Shown here one piece after another: positions 1-8,820 of a stretch of DNA of 64,000 nucleotides (position 1 is the stretch's first letter; each line of letters begins with the position of its first letter). This DNA is from Clostridia bacterium (GTDB lineage Bacteria; Bacillota_A; Clostridia; Oscillospirales; Acutalibacteraceae). The notes under the pieces were generated by a model. It worked only from the letters and a program-made list of their open reading frames with translations. It ran no database searches and was not told the origin of the DNA. The translations under genes were made by a program, and so were the position numbers. The stretch spans positions 1-64,000 of the forward strand of contig JAFTLL010000004.1 in NCBI GenBank assembly GCA_017456015.1, written 5' to 3'.

Positions 1-190
1 ATTAACACAGCTCTCGCTGTATCAACCTTCATTTAGAAGCTCTTCCGTCTCAGTCCAACACTTGCGTGTTGTTCCGTACAAATTACTTCTCCTGAGTTTC
101 TTTACTCATTCTCTTTGTCGGGTCCTTACTTATTGTCATCGGTGTTTAATTTTCAAGGTTCGCTTCTCGCGCTCCCCGTTTTGCGAGCGC
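1..190 (-). other. Probable leader of an rRNA operon transcribed out of the window
   Basis: Read on the minus strand, this stretch follows a strong promoter and contains ACCTTGAAAATTAAAC at 159-144. That resembles the conserved boxA-like sequence found ahead of 16S rRNA in Clostridia and Bacilli. Several short hairpins follow, for example ACAGCGAGAGCTGT close to position 10. No 16S sequence is reached before the window edge, so the assignment is inference from leader style. No convincing protein gene lies here; the short ORFs have no ribosome site or family likeness. Confidence 0.55.
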
Positions 191-193
191 CAG

Positions 194-225
194 ATTATAA
201 TACCAAATCCTCTCCCGATTGTCAA
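194..225 (-). promoter_or_regulatory. Strong sigma-A promoter for the putative rRNA operon
   Basis: On the minus strand there is TTGACA at 225-220, a 17-base spacer, then TATTAT at 202-197, overlapping an alternative TATAAT at 199-194. Transcription would run leftward into the rRNA-type leader. The near-perfect consensus fits a stable-RNA promoter. Confidence 0.65.
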
Positions 226-314
226 GTACTTTTTTACTTTTTTCGCACTTTTTTTCATTTTTTATTTTTAGATGGTTTTGCTTTGTTCGCACTATCAAAA
301 ATAGAGCAAAGTTC

Positions 315-343
315 TTTACTTTTTTTGGCAAATATGTTATGAT
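315..343 (+). promoter_or_regulatory. Candidate promoter for the VanZ-like gene
   Basis: TTTACT at 315-320 and TATGAT at 338-343 are separated by 17 bases. The predicted start lies only about 25 bases ahead of the TTG start codon at 374, leaving a short leader that holds the ribosome site. Confidence 0.4.
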
Positions 344-373
344 ACGATAATAAAAAGGAACGGAGCGCTCGGT

Positions 374-862
374 TTGAATTTTCTTTTATTAAAAAAATTT
401 TTCTGTTGGATTTTGGTTATTGCCTGCATGGTTTTAATTTTTTCTTTTTCTTCCCAAACCTCCGGCCAATCCACCGATACCAGCAATTCATTTATCAAAA
501 CCGTAATTTCATTCTTTTATCCGGCTTTTAAAGAGTGGACCTCTGCCGAGCAAGCGGAGCTTTACAATATATGCAGTCATTTGGTCCGCAAGCTTGCACA
601 TTTTTCTGTTTTCGGTTTGCTTGGCTTTCTGGTGACTCTTGCTTTATCCAATTATCGGTTATCCTATCGCCGTACCATTTTTTATTCCTTTTGCTTTTGT
701 GTGATTTACGCAATCAGCGATGAAATCCATCAAATGTTTGTTCCCGGCAGAGCACCGGGTTTTTTGGATGTGTTGATTGACGCCGTCGGTGCCCTTTTGG
801 GAAGCTGTATTATAATATGTATATTATATATAATAAGAGCATCTAAAAAGAGAAGGCAATAA
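374..862 (+). CDS. VanZ-like family membrane protein
   Basis: A 162-residue integral membrane protein with about four hydrophobic segments. The VanZ-family signature is clear: RKLAHF at 72-77, DEIHQMFVPGR at 116-126, and Asp132 and Asp136 in the following segment. VanZ itself gives low-level teicoplanin resistance, but most family members in Clostridia have no established role, so a specific resistance function should not be assumed. Translation probably begins at the TTG at 374, which has AAGGA and GGAG upstream at 356-366; no ATG gives a full-length family match. The gene stands alone between its own promoter and a terminator at about 891. Confidence 0.8.
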   Translation: MNFLLLKKFFCWILVIACMVLIFSFSSQTSGQSTDTSNSFIKTVISFFYPAFKEWTSAEQAELYNICSHLVRKLAHFSVFGLLGFLVTLALSNYRLSYRRTIFYSFCFCVIYAISDEIHQMFVPGRAPGFLDVLIDAVGALLGSCIIICILYIIRASKKRRQ

Positions 863-890
863 CGGCACATTTTCAATAGAAAATTACGGG

Positions 891-936
891 AAACATATCG
901 GGGTGTACTTTTATTACCCCGATATGTTTTATTTTT
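891..936 (+). terminator. Intrinsic terminator after the VanZ-like gene
   Basis: A 13-base perfect stem, AACATATCGGGGT at 892-904 pairing with 916-928, has an 11-base loop and is followed by a T-rich tract from 927. Confidence 0.8.
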
Positions 937-947
937 TGTATTTCTTG

Positions 948-976
948 TTGCATTTCCTATATTTATATGCTATAAT
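948..976 (+). promoter_or_regulatory. Sigma-A promoter of the Crp/Fnr-ABC importer operon
   Basis: TTGCAT at 948-953, 17-base spacer, TATAAT at 971-976. It lies just after the preceding terminator and about 40 bases before the start codon at 1017. Confidence 0.75.
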
Positions 977-1016
977 ATTAAAAATTGTTTCATTTGGGAC
1001 AAAAACGGAGGTGTTT

Positions 1017-1664
1017 ATGACGGAGATTTCGCAACGCCGCATTGCACTTGGGCGTCAGATTTTTTTGCAATGTCCGCTGTTTGCCGGTCTGGCACCGGAT
1101 GTTTGTGAAAAATTGTTTGACATCGCACACTTGCACCCTTTTGAAAAGGGCGACCCGCTTTACAAAAAGCGAAACCTTTGCTTTTTGCTATCCGGCAGTG
1201 CGAAGGTGCTTTCGCAGGATGGTTGTATGGTCATGCGCCGTATGCAAGCCGGTGAATTTTTCGGCGCAGCCGGTCTGTTTTGCACCGAAAGCGAAATCGG
1301 GAATGTCACGGCCTCCTCGCCGGGCATACTCGCATGCATCGATGAGTCGTATCTGCGGCGTCTGATGGAGGAAGAACCGCAATTCGCCGTAAATTACATC
1401 TGTTTTTTAAGCGGACGAATCCGGTTTCTAAACGATAAGATTTTCAGCTTGACCGGAAAGCGGCCCGAAGAACGCGTTTTGTACGTCCTGCAAAATCATG
1501 CCGATGCCGATGGCTGCGTCAACCTTCCTTTCAGCATGGGCGAACTTGCAAACCGACTGCACATCGGGCGTTCCAGTTTATACCGCGCAATCGACCGTTT
1601 GGTGTCCTCAAATCAAATAGAAAGAAAAAATCATTTATTTTATATCAAAGGAGATTTATTATGA
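1017..1664 (+). CDS. Crp/Fnr-family transcriptional regulator
   Basis: A 215-residue regulator. Residues about 20-115 form a cyclic-nucleotide-binding-type beta barrel (LLSGSAKVL, GEFFGAAGLF), and residues about 172-206 form the winged helix (FSMGELANRLHIGRSSLYRAIDRL). The ATG at 1017 is chosen because GGAGG precedes it at 1007-1012 and because the promoter at 948-976 would cut any longer form. No Fnr-type N-terminal cysteine cluster is present, so the ligand is unknown. The gene overlaps the downstream lipoprotein gene by ATGA and heads a four-gene operon with an ABC importer, so it probably controls that uptake system. The effector may be the transported compound or a redox signal; this is inference. 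Confidence 0.85.
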   Translation: MTEISQRRIALGRQIFLQCPLFAGLAPDVCEKLFDIAHLHPFEKGDPLYKKRNLCFLLSGSAKVLSQDGCMVMRRMQAGEFFGAAGLFCTESEIGNVTASSPGILACIDESYLRRLMEEEPQFAVNYICFLSGRIRFLNDKIFSLTGKRPEERVLYVLQNHADADGCVNLPFSMGELANRLHIGRSSLYRAIDRLVSSNQIERKNHLFYIKGDLL

Positions 1665-2644
1665 AACGCATTTTATCCGCATTATTAGCTGTTGCTCTTT
1701 GTCTTTCTTTTGTTGCTTGTAACCAAGCCGCAAAACCGAAGGACAACGAAGAGGTTGTACCTGTTGTTTACGGTATTAAAGGCCCGACTGCTGTCGGTCT
1801 GGTGAACATGATGGACGATGAAGACGACGATTACAAATTTCAAATTGTCGGCTCACCCGATGAAATCGTCGGAAAGATTGCAACCAAAGAGGTAGATATT
1901 GCCGCTATCCCGACCAACTTAGCCGCAAAGCTTTACAAAAAGACCGACGGCGGCGTTTTAATGCTGGCCTGCAATACCTTGGGCGTACTTTCGGTTATTG
2001 AAAACGGCAATACAATCAAATCGGTTGCCGATTTGAAGGGCAAAACCATTCTTTCCACAGGTCAAGGCTCTAATCCGGAATACATTTTAAAATATGTCCT
2101 TTCCGAAAATGGCATTGACCCGGAAAAAGATGTAACCTTACAGTTCGTTGACGACAACGACACCCTGTCCGCGCAATTGCTTGCTTCCGAAGCCGGCACC
2201 GTTGCCATGGTGCCGCAACCGGCCGCAACTGCCGTACTGGTTAAGGCAACACAGCAAAATCTGGCTTTGACCAAGGTTTTGGACATCAATACCGAATGGA
2301 ACAAGGTTGCCGAAAAGGATTCTTTGATTATGGGCTGTATGGTTGTTCGCAAAGAGTTTGCCGAGCAGAACCCTGCTGCCGTTAAAAAATTCTTGGATGA
2401 TTATCAGGATTCCATCAAAGAGGCGCAAACCGATATCGAGGATACCGCTGAACTTTGTGAAGAATACGGTGTTATTCCCAGCGCAGCGCTCGCACAGAAA
2501 GCAATTGGGCAATGCAACATCACCTATATTGCCGGAAGCGACATGCAAAAAGCCATAGAGCCTTATTTCCAGATTTTGTTCAACGCCGACCCCACTTCAA
2601 TCGGAGGAGCCGTGCCGGATGCAAACTTCTACTACACGAAGTAA
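1661..2644 (+). CDS. ABC importer substrate-binding lipoprotein (NitT/TauT-like)
   Basis: A 327-residue exported lipoprotein with a hydrophobic signal and a lipobox ending at Cys20 (LSFVAC). The mature part resembles the SsuA/TauA/NMT1 group of periplasmic binding proteins: VVYGIKGPTAVGLVN, EVDIAAIPTNLAAKL, and the LKGKTILSTGQGSNPEY segment. These proteins deliver nitrate, sulfonates, thiamine precursors or similar small molecules, and the exact ligand cannot be read from sequence. Translation is coupled to the regulator by ATGA overlap, with AAGGAG at about 1649. The permease gene begins inside its 3' end. Confidence 0.85.
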   Translation: MKRILSALLAVALCLSFVACNQAAKPKDNEEVVPVVYGIKGPTAVGLVNMMDDEDDDYKFQIVGSPDEIVGKIATKEVDIAAIPTNLAAKLYKKTDGGVLMLACNTLGVLSVIENGNTIKSVADLKGKTILSTGQGSNPEYILKYVLSENGIDPEKDVTLQFVDDNDTLSAQLLASEAGTVAMVPQPAATAVLVKATQQNLALTKVLDINTEWNKVAEKDSLIMGCMVVRKEFAEQNPAAVKKFLDDYQDSIKEAQTDIEDTAELCEEYGVIPSAALAQKAIGQCNITYIAGSDMQKAIEPYFQILFNADPTSIGGAVPDANFYYTK

Positions 2645-3383
2645 AAAGATTTTAAAAAGCTTTGGTGTCGCCTTCTTTTGGCTTGCTGTGTGGCAGGTCT
2701 TGGCAATTTGCGTCCAATCAGAAATATTAGTGCCTACCCCTGCCCTTGTTTTAAAGACATGGGCAGGGCTCGTTGTCTCCATTGACTTTTGGAAGGCCTG
2801 TGCTTTTTCCCTGCTGCGCATTACGGCCGGATTTTTGCTTTCCTGCTTCATAGGAGTTTCGCTGGGTGTTGTTTGCGAATGCATTCCTTTTTTTGGCACC
2901 TTATTGTCCCCGATTTTACATATTATTCGTGCGACACCGGTCATTTCATTCATCATTTTGGCTCTTGTTTGGATTCGCACCGATTATGTGCCGGTTTTTA
3001 TTTCATTTTTAATGGTGGTCCCGATTCTTTATGCCGCAACCCAAACCGGATTGCGTTCGGTTGACCGAAATCTGTTGGAAATGGCGCGGGTATTCCGCAT
3101 GAAAACTAAAACCGTTATGAAAACCATTTATTTGCCGACCGTTTTGCCGATTTTACTCTCCCAGGGAACGGTTGGTTTGGGGTTTGCATGGAAATCGGGT
3201 ATTGCCGCCGAGGTGATTTGTCTGCCCTTGCTTTCTATCGGGCTACAACTTAAAAATGCCAAAGCGCACATTGAAACCCCTGCTGTTTTTGCCTGGACGG
3301 CTACCATTATTCTTCTGAGTCTGCTTTTGGAGTGGCTTCTGCGGTGCCTATCGCGGCGCTATGAAGGGCGGTGGCATGTATGA
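2619..3383 (+). CDS. ABC importer permease (SsuC/TauC-like)
   Basis: A 254-residue BPD-type membrane protein with about six membrane segments. The EAA loop lies at about residues 154-173 (EMARVFRMKTKTVMKTIYLP), where it would contact the ATPase. The start at 2619 overlaps the lipoprotein gene by 26 bases and is supported by GGAGGAG about 9 bases upstream. It forms the membrane channel for the lipoprotein at 1661 and the ATPase at 3380. Likely a homodimer, since the operon has only one permease gene. Confidence 0.87.
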   Translation: MQTSTTRSKKILKSFGVAFFWLAVWQVLAICVQSEILVPTPALVLKTWAGLVVSIDFWKACAFSLLRITAGFLLSCFIGVSLGVVCECIPFFGTLLSPILHIIRATPVISFIILALVWIRTDYVPVFISFLMVVPILYAATQTGLRSVDRNLLEMARVFRMKTKTVMKTIYLPTVLPILLSQGTVGLGFAWKSGIAAEVICLPLLSIGLQLKNAKAHIETPAVFAWTATIILLSLLLEWLLRCLSRRYEGRWHV

Positions 3384-3922
3384 TTTCTTTACAAAAGGTT
3401 TGCTTTTCGTATGGGGAAAACACCGTGCTTCGTGATTTTGACTTAACCCTTCACGCTGGACAAACCCTCTGCCTTTACGGCCCGTCGGGTTGCGGAAAGA
3501 CAACCGTTCTGCGCCTAATTGCCGGACTCATCACACCCGACTCCGGTTCGGTTTCGGTTAAGGGAAAGGTTTCGATGGTATTCCAAGAAGACCGACTTGT
3601 CCCCTATCTGACCATCAAGGAAAATTTATTGGCAGTTGCCGAGCACTCGGATGTATTGCAAACCCTGGGCTTGGGTGAATATGAAAACGCAAACATATCG
3701 GATTTGAGCGGCGGTATGGCGCGTCGCGTTGCGATTGCACGTGCGATCAGTTACGGCGGTGACATCCTTTTATTGGATGAGCCCTTTAACGGGTTGGATG
3801 AAAAGAACAAACAAATTGCGGCGGCGCAAATCAAAAAACATTTTAAAGGGAAATGCATTGTTATGGTCAGCCATCAAAAGGAAGATATTGCTTTAATGGA
3901 TGCCGAAATATTTGCGTTATGA
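3380..3922 (+). CDS. ABC importer ATP-binding protein (short)
   Basis: The ATPase subunit, 180 residues. Walker A is GPSGCGKTT (34-42), the Q-loop FQE (68-70), the signature LSGGM (109-113), Walker B LLLDEP (130-135) and the switch His165. The ATG at 3380 overlaps the permease stop as ATGA and is preferred to a GTG nine bases earlier. The protein is clearly shorter than usual NitT/TauT ATPases (about 240-260 residues): the loop after the Q-loop is compact and nothing follows the H-switch region. All catalytic motifs remain, so it is probably functional. A strong terminator follows immediately. Confidence 0.85.
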   Translation: MISLQKVCFSYGENTVLRDFDLTLHAGQTLCLYGPSGCGKTTVLRLIAGLITPDSGSVSVKGKVSMVFQEDRLVPYLTIKENLLAVAEHSDVLQTLGLGEYENANISDLSGGMARRVAIARAISYGGDILLLDEPFNGLDEKNKQIAAAQIKKHFKGKCIVMVSHQKEDIALMDAEIFAL

Positions 3923-3967
3923 TAAAATGCAGTTTTGCGAAAGCAAAACTGCATTTTATATTTTCTT
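3922..3967 (+). terminator. Intrinsic terminator of the ABC importer operon
   Basis: A perfect 17-base stem (3922-3938 with 3943-3959) closed by a GAAA tetraloop and followed by TTTTCTTTT. The stem begins at the last base of the ATPase stop codon. Confidence 0.9.
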
Positions 3968-4013
3968 TTGCAAAAAAATATGCTATACTGATTTTTTGTA
4001 AAGGAGGTGCGCC

Positions 4014-5222
4014 ATGCATCTTATCATTATCGGCGGCGGTGCAGCCGGACTTTGCGCCGCGATTACCGCCAAGCGGCAAAACCCAAAATTAAATCTAACG
4101 GTTTTGGAATCGAATGACCGCGTGTGTAAAAAGTTGATTACCACCGGCAACGGCCGCTGCAACATCACAAACAAGGATTTGCATATTTTGCATTATCACG
4201 GCGGAACCGAACTTTGCTCGGTTTTGGACAACGATTTTATTATCCAATTTTTCGATTCCATAGGAACCGAGATTGTGTTTGAAGAAAGCGGCCGGGGCTA
4301 CCCTGCCTCCTACCAAGCACTCTCGGTTGTTGACAATCTGCGTTTTGCCTGCGAAAAATTGGGGATTGAAATTTGTACCGGACAGCGCGTCACCGACATT
4401 TCGGCCAATAAAGGCTGCTTTACCGTAACGGCGGCGCAGACCTTTTCTGCCGATGCCGTTTTACTTGCCTGCGGTTCTCCTGCCGGCGGCAAAATCGCAA
4501 GTGACAGCGGCTATGCCCTTTTAAAACGGTTTGGGCACAAGGTTTTGCCGGTTACGCCGGCCATTGTACCGATACAGACCGAGGTTTCTGTCCCGCGTCA
4601 ATTAAAGGGTATTAAGGTAAACGCTTCGGCAACCTTGTATATTGGTGGAAAAGCGGTGTGCAAGGAATACGGTGAGGTTTTATTCTGCGATTACGGCCTT
4701 TCCGGACCGCCGATTTTGCAGCTCGCAAGAGCCGCGGCATTCGGCAAACCGAACACCTATATTGAATTGGATTTGATGCCGGCGCTTTCGGCCGAAGCGG
4801 TTTTGCAAAAATTAACCCGGCGTGCCGCAGTTTTACACGACCGCGTCGCCGGAGAGTTTTTTACCGGTCTGCTCAACAAGCGGTTGGGTCAGGTGATTTG
4901 CAAAGTTTGTAACTGCAATTTGCAAATGCCCGCCCGTCAATTACCGTTAGAGCAACTTACTTCGGTGATTAAGGCGTTACATCTGCCGGTCACGGGGGTC
5001 TTGCCCCTTTCCCAAGCGCAGGTTGCCGCGGGCGGCGCCGATACCGCTGAATTTGGTTCTGACTTTATGTCCAAAAAGCAAGCCGGACTGTTTTGCGCCG
5101 GAGAAGTTTTGAATGTTGACGGCGACTGCGGCGGCTTTAACCTTGCTTTTGCTTGGTGTAGCGGTGCAGCTGCGGCAACGGCGGCTGTGCAATGGTTAGA
5201 GGAAAACCGAAATTTTGCATAA
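4014..5222 (+). CDS. BaiN/HI0933-family NAD(P)/FAD-dependent oxidoreductase
   Basis: A 402-residue flavoprotein of the HI0933 (BaiN/RdsA) family. The N-terminal dinucleotide fold has GGGAAG at residues 6-11, followed by the family hallmark KKLITTGNGRCNITN at about 40-55. A C-terminal FAD-contacting segment reads GEVLNVDGDCGGFNLAFAW. Members are soluble oxidoreductases whose substrates are mostly unknown; one is implicated in bile-acid dehydroxylation in Clostridium, but that role should not be transferred without evidence. The start has AAAGGAGGTG upstream. The gene appears monocistronic, lying between the importer terminator and the argG promoter. Confidence 0.88.
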   Translation: MHLIIIGGGAAGLCAAITAKRQNPKLNLTVLESNDRVCKKLITTGNGRCNITNKDLHILHYHGGTELCSVLDNDFIIQFFDSIGTEIVFEESGRGYPASYQALSVVDNLRFACEKLGIEICTGQRVTDISANKGCFTVTAAQTFSADAVLLACGSPAGGKIASDSGYALLKRFGHKVLPVTPAIVPIQTEVSVPRQLKGIKVNASATLYIGGKAVCKEYGEVLFCDYGLSGPPILQLARAAAFGKPNTYIELDLMPALSAEAVLQKLTRRAAVLHDRVAGEFFTGLLNKRLGQVICKVCNCNLQMPARQLPLEQLTSVIKALHLPVTGVLPLSQAQVAAGGADTAEFGSDFMSKKQAGLFCAGEVLNVDGDCGGFNLAFAWCSGAAAATAAVQWLEENRNFA

Positions 5223-5286
5223 AAATTGCATAATATTCGTTAAATATTACATAAATTCTGATAATTATTAAGGAATTGCTAATTTT

Positions 5287-5315
5287 TATGCAGAAAGGTG
5301 TTGACAACCTGCATA
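5287..5315 (+). promoter_or_regulatory. Candidate operator (inverted repeat) over the argG promoter
   Basis: TATGCAG at 5287-5293 and CTGCATA at 5309-5315 form a perfect 7-base inverted repeat centred on the -35 hexamer of the argG promoter. A repressor bound here would block RNA polymerase. Arginine operons are usually controlled by ArgR/AhrC, but the sequence does not clearly match the classical ARG box, so the binding protein is unknown. Confidence 0.35.
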
Positions 5316-5329
5316 TTCGGTTGTATAAT
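5301..5329 (+). promoter_or_regulatory. Sigma-A promoter of the arginine operon
   Basis: TTGACA at 5301-5306, exactly 17 bases, TATAAT at 5324-5329: full consensus. It lies about 40 bases ahead of argG. Confidence 0.85.
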
Positions 5330-5370
5330 TATCAAAGTCAAAAAAATCAAAGTTTTCGGAGGCAATAAAA

Positions 5371-6591
5371 ATGGATAAAAAAGATATTAAAAAGGTAGTA
5401 CTTGCCTATTCGGGCGGACTGGATACATCCATCATCATCCCTTGGCTTAAAGAAAATTACAACAACTGCGAGGTTATCGCTGTTTCGGGCAATGTCGGTC
5501 AGGCAGACGAATTAGAGGGTCTTGAAGAAAAGGCCATTAAAACGGGTGCATCAAAGCTCTATGTGCTCGACCAGACCGAAGAATATGTGAACGATTATAT
5601 CATCCCCACGATGAAAGCCGGCGCGGTATACGAGGATTATCTGCTCGGTACCTCACACGCGCGTCCCTGCATCGCAAAGGGTCTTGTTGAAATTGCAATT
5701 AAAGAGGGGGCCGATGCCATTTGCCACGGTTGTACCGGTAAGGGTAACGACCAAGTGCGTTTTGAGCTTGCCATTAAGCATTTCGCGCCCAATATGCCCA
5801 TTATTGCCCCTTGGCGTGAGTGGGATATCAAATCGCGTGAAGAGGAGATTGCATACGCCGAGGCGCACAATATTCCGCTGAAAATCAACCGCGAAACCAA
5901 CTATTCCAAGGATAAGAATTTATGGCATTTGTCCCACGAGGGTATGGACTTGGAGGATACCGGCAACGAGCCGATGTATGAAAAGCCCGGCTTTTTGGAA
6001 ATGGGCGTTTCGCCTATTGCCGCACCCGACAAGCCCACCTATGTAACCATCGATTTTGAAAAAGGTGTTCCCACCGCACTTGACGGTGTTAAAATGACCG
6101 CCAAGGAAATTATTTTAAAGCTGAACGAAATCGGCGGTGCAAACGGTATCGGTATCATCGATATTGTTGAAAACCGTCTGGTCGGCATGAAATGCCGCGG
6201 CGTTTACGAAACCCCCGGCGGCACAATCCTTTACAAGGCACACAATGTTTTGGAAACCATCTGTCTGGATAAAATGACCATGCACGAAAAGCAGAGATTG
6301 TCCATAACCTTTGCTGAACTGGTTTACAACGGTCAGTGGTTTACACCTCTCCGTGAGGCGCTCTCTGCCTTTGTTGACAAAACGCAGGAAAGGGTTACCG
6401 GTACAGTTAAATTAAAGCTGTATAAGGGCAATATGATAAACGCAGGCGTTTGGAGTCCCTATTCTCTGTACAGTGAGGAAATTGCAACCTTTGGTGAAAG
6501 TGATTACGACCAAAGGGATTCCGCAGGCTTTATTAACCTCTACGGTCTTCCCATTAAGGTTCAGGCTATTGTAGATGGTAATGACAAATAG
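5371..6591 (+). CDS. argG: Argininosuccinate synthase
   Basis: A 406-residue cytoplasmic enzyme that joins citrulline and aspartate, using ATP, to give argininosuccinate in arginine synthesis. The N-type ATP pyrophosphatase motif AYSGGLDTS sits at residues 12-20. Later family segments such as [14 protein letters not shown] and [12 protein letters not shown] are intact. Length matches the family (about 400). GGAGG lies nine bases before the ATG. It is first in the operon with argC-argJ-argB-argD-argF; argH, the next enzyme, is not in this window. Confidence 0.97.
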   Translation: MDKKDIKKVVLAYSGGLDTSIIIPWLKENYNNCEVIAVSGNVGQADELEGLEEKAIKTGASKLYVLDQTEEYVNDYIIPTMKAGAVYEDYLLGTSHARPCIAKGLVEIAIKEGADAICHGCTGKGNDQVRFELAIKHFAPNMPIIAPWREWDIKSREEEIAYAEAHNIPLKINRETNYSKDKNLWHLSHEGMDLEDTGNEPMYEKPGFLEMGVSPIAAPDKPTYVTIDFEKGVPTALDGVKMTAKEIILKLNEIGGANGIGIIDIVENRLVGMKCRGVYETPGGTILYKAHNVLETICLDKMTMHEKQRLSITFAELVYNGQWFTPLREALSAFVDKTQERVTGTVKLKLYKGNMINAGVWSPYSLYSEEIATFGESDYDQRDSAGFINLYGLPIKVQAIVDGNDK

Positions 6592-6598
6592 TTTTTAT

Positions 6599-6629
6599 AG
6601 TCCTGCACATTTTGTGCAGGACTACATCT
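6599..6629 (+). terminator. Hairpin between argG and argC, possible partial terminator
   Basis: A 10-base stem, AGTCCTGCAC at 6599-6608 with 6614-6623, followed only by a weak T-rich tract. It could reduce read-through or protect the argG mRNA end. No separate promoter was found before argC, so full termination seems unlikely. Confidence 0.5.
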
Positions 6630-6659
6630 ATTTTTATAAAAGCAAAAGGAAATTCAGAA

Positions 6660-7580
6660 ATGACGAAGGTTTTTATTGACGGCTCGGCAGGTACAACAGG
6701 GCTTAGAATACACGATAGATTAGCGGCAAGAGAGGATATTGAACTGCTCACCCTCCCCGAAGCACTTAGAAAGGACGATACTGCCCGTAAGGAGATTATA
6801 AACGCGGCAGATATTGTTTACCTTTGCTTGCCCGATGATGCGGCAAAGCAGGCGGTTTCCTTCATAAAAGGCAGCACCCGAGTGATTGACACCTCGACCG
6901 CACACCGAACCGATGAAAAATTTGTTTACGGTATGCCGGAGCTGACAGGGCTTTGTGAAAAAATTAAAAACGCGCAGTTTGTGGCAAATCCGGGCTGTCA
7001 TGCAAGCGGATTTATTGCGTTGATTGCTCCGCTTGTTGAAAGCGGAATCGTGGAAAAAGACGCGCTGCTTACCTGCACATCGCTTACCGGCTATTCGGGC
7101 GGCGGAAAGAAAATGATTGCCGAGTACGAAGCGGAAAACCGCGATTTATTACTGAACGCGCCGCGCCATTACGCACTTGGCGGCACACATAAGCATATAA
7201 AGGAAATGCTTGCCCTTACGGGTCTAAATTATCCTCCCGCATTCAGCCCCATCGTCGCACCTTTTTACAGCGGCATGCTGGTTACGGTGCCGCTTTTTGC
7301 TTCACAGATAAAGGGTGATGCCGAGGACATTAAAAACACATATAAAAATTACTATGCCGGAAAAATTATCCATACCGTCTACGACAAGAGCGAAAACGGC
7401 TTCTTATCTGCCGTAGGACTGGGCGGACGTGACGATATGGAAATTTCGGTTTTTGGAAATGACGAGCGTATTTTACTTGCCGCCCGTTATGATAACTTGG
7501 GCAAAGGTGCTTCGGGTGCGGCAATTCAGAATATGAACATCATGCTGGGTGTTCAGGAAGATACAGGACTTGAATTTTAA
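6660..7580 (+). CDS. argC: N-acetyl-gamma-glutamyl-phosphate reductase (type 2)
   Basis: A 306-residue NADPH-dependent reductase that converts N-acetylglutamyl phosphate to the semialdehyde, the third step of ornithine synthesis. The nucleotide-binding start is MTKVFIDGSAGTTGLRI, and the catalytic cysteine is Cys113 in NPGCHASG. Length and motifs match the shorter ArgC type 2 group. The ATG at 6660 is chosen for its AAGGA site at about 6645 and its fit to the family N-terminus; upstream in-frame TTG codons lie within the hairpin. Confidence 0.93.
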   Translation: MTKVFIDGSAGTTGLRIHDRLAAREDIELLTLPEALRKDDTARKEIINAADIVYLCLPDDAAKQAVSFIKGSTRVIDTSTAHRTDEKFVYGMPELTGLCEKIKNAQFVANPGCHASGFIALIAPLVESGIVEKDALLTCTSLTGYSGGGKKMIAEYEAENRDLLLNAPRHYALGGTHKHIKEMLALTGLNYPPAFSPIVAPFYSGMLVTVPLFASQIKGDAEDIKNTYKNYYAGKIIHTVYDKSENGFLSAVGLGGRDDMEISVFGNDERILLAARYDNLGKGASGAAIQNMNIMLGVQEDTGLEF

Positions 7581-7591
7581 CGGAGAAACTT

Positions 7592-8806
7592 ATGAAGATT
7601 ATACGTGGCGGCGTTTGTGCCGCAAAGGGATTTACGGCAAACGGCGTGCATTGCGGCATCCGTAAAAACCGTATTAAGAAAGATTTAGCCTTGATTGTAA
7701 GCCGTGTTCAAGCTTCGGCAGCAGCAGTCTATACAACCAATCTTGTAAAGGGCGCACCGCTTACTGTTACCAAAAATAACATTGCAAACGGCGTTGCACA
7801 AGCGATTATCTGCAACAGCGGCATTGCCAACACCTGCAATGCCAACGGGATACAAATTGCCACTGAAATGTGTGAGCTCGTCGAGAGCGCAACCGGTATT
7901 GCTGCCGATAACGTTATTGTGGCATCCACCGGTGTTATCGGCCAGCCACTTAATACTGTGCCGATAAAAAACGCCATGCAAACGCTTACCGATGGTCTAT
8001 CGGCAGAGGGCGGACTATCGGCTGCGCAGGCAATTATGACAACCGATACAGTAGAAAAAGAAATTGCCGTTGAATTTACCCTTTCAGGCAAAACCTGCCG
8101 CATTGGAGGTATTGCCAAGGGCAGCGGTATGATTCACCCGAATATGGCGACCATGCTTGTATTCCTTACAACCGATACCGCAATTTCCTCTGAAATGCTG
8201 AAAAAGGCGTTATCAAATGATATTGCAAACACCTTTAATATGCTTAGCATTGACGGTGATACCTCTACCAACGATATGGTTGCCATACTGGCAAACGGCC
8301 TTGCGGGCAACCCCGAAATCACCGAGGAAAATGAAGATTTCGCAGAATTCATGAAGGCACTGAACACCGTTACCGTTCATCTTTGCCGTACCATTGCAGG
8401 CGACGGCGAGGGCGCAACCAAGCTGCTGGAATGCAAGGTTTCGGGCGCTAACGATATTGAAACCGCCAAAACCGTTGCGAAAAGCGTGATATGTTCCAGC
8501 CTTTTAAAGGCGGCCATGTTCGGTGCTGACGCGAACTGGGGCAGAGTGCTGTGCGCAATCGGTTACAGCGGAGCAGATGTGGATGTTACGAAAATTGACG
8601 TTGCATTTTCATCGGATAAAGGTTCGGTTTGCGTTTGTAAAAACGGTGCGGGCGTAGATTTTTCCGAGGAGAAGGCAAAGGAAATTTTACTTCGGCCGGA
8701 AATAGAAATTTTAGTAAACCTCGGTAAGGGCGAATACTCCGCTACCGCTTGGGGTTGCGACCTTACCTACGATTATGTAAAAATAAACGGTGATTACCGT
8801 ACGTAA
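7592..8806 (+). CDS. argJ: Bifunctional ornithine acetyltransferase/N-acetylglutamate synthase
   Basis: A 404-residue enzyme that transfers acetyl from N-acetylornithine to glutamate, recycling the acetyl group; bifunctional forms also use acetyl-CoA. The self-cleavage site is visible as PNMATML, with the new N-terminal nucleophile Thr187, preceded by KGSGMIH. Processing would give alpha and beta chains. The ORF follows argC by 11 bases. Whether this copy is mono- or bifunctional cannot be decided from sequence; no separate argA was seen nearby. Confidence 0.95.
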   Translation: MKIIRGGVCAAKGFTANGVHCGIRKNRIKKDLALIVSRVQASAAAVYTTNLVKGAPLTVTKNNIANGVAQAIICNSGIANTCNANGIQIATEMCELVESATGIAADNVIVASTGVIGQPLNTVPIKNAMQTLTDGLSAEGGLSAAQAIMTTDTVEKEIAVEFTLSGKTCRIGGIAKGSGMIHPNMATMLVFLTTDTAISSEMLKKALSNDIANTFNMLSIDGDTSTNDMVAILANGLAGNPEITEENEDFAEFMKALNTVTVHLCRTIAGDGEGATKLLECKVSGANDIETAKTVAKSVICSSLLKAAMFGADANWGRVLCAIGYSGADVDVTKIDVAFSSDKGSVCVCKNGAGVDFSEEKAKEILLRPEIEILVNLGKGEYSATAWGCDLTYDYVKINGDYRT

Positions 8807-8820
8807 AGCAGGAGTTTAAA

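Noticed and set aside
62..342. Short plus- and minus-strand open frames in the first 350 bases
   Set aside because: They overlap a strong minus-strand promoter and rRNA-type leader and have no ribosome site or family resemblance.
903..1016. N-terminal extension of the Crp/Fnr gene starting at 903
   Set aside because: It reads through a terminator hairpin and a consensus promoter; the GGAGG-supported ATG at 1017 fits the family length.
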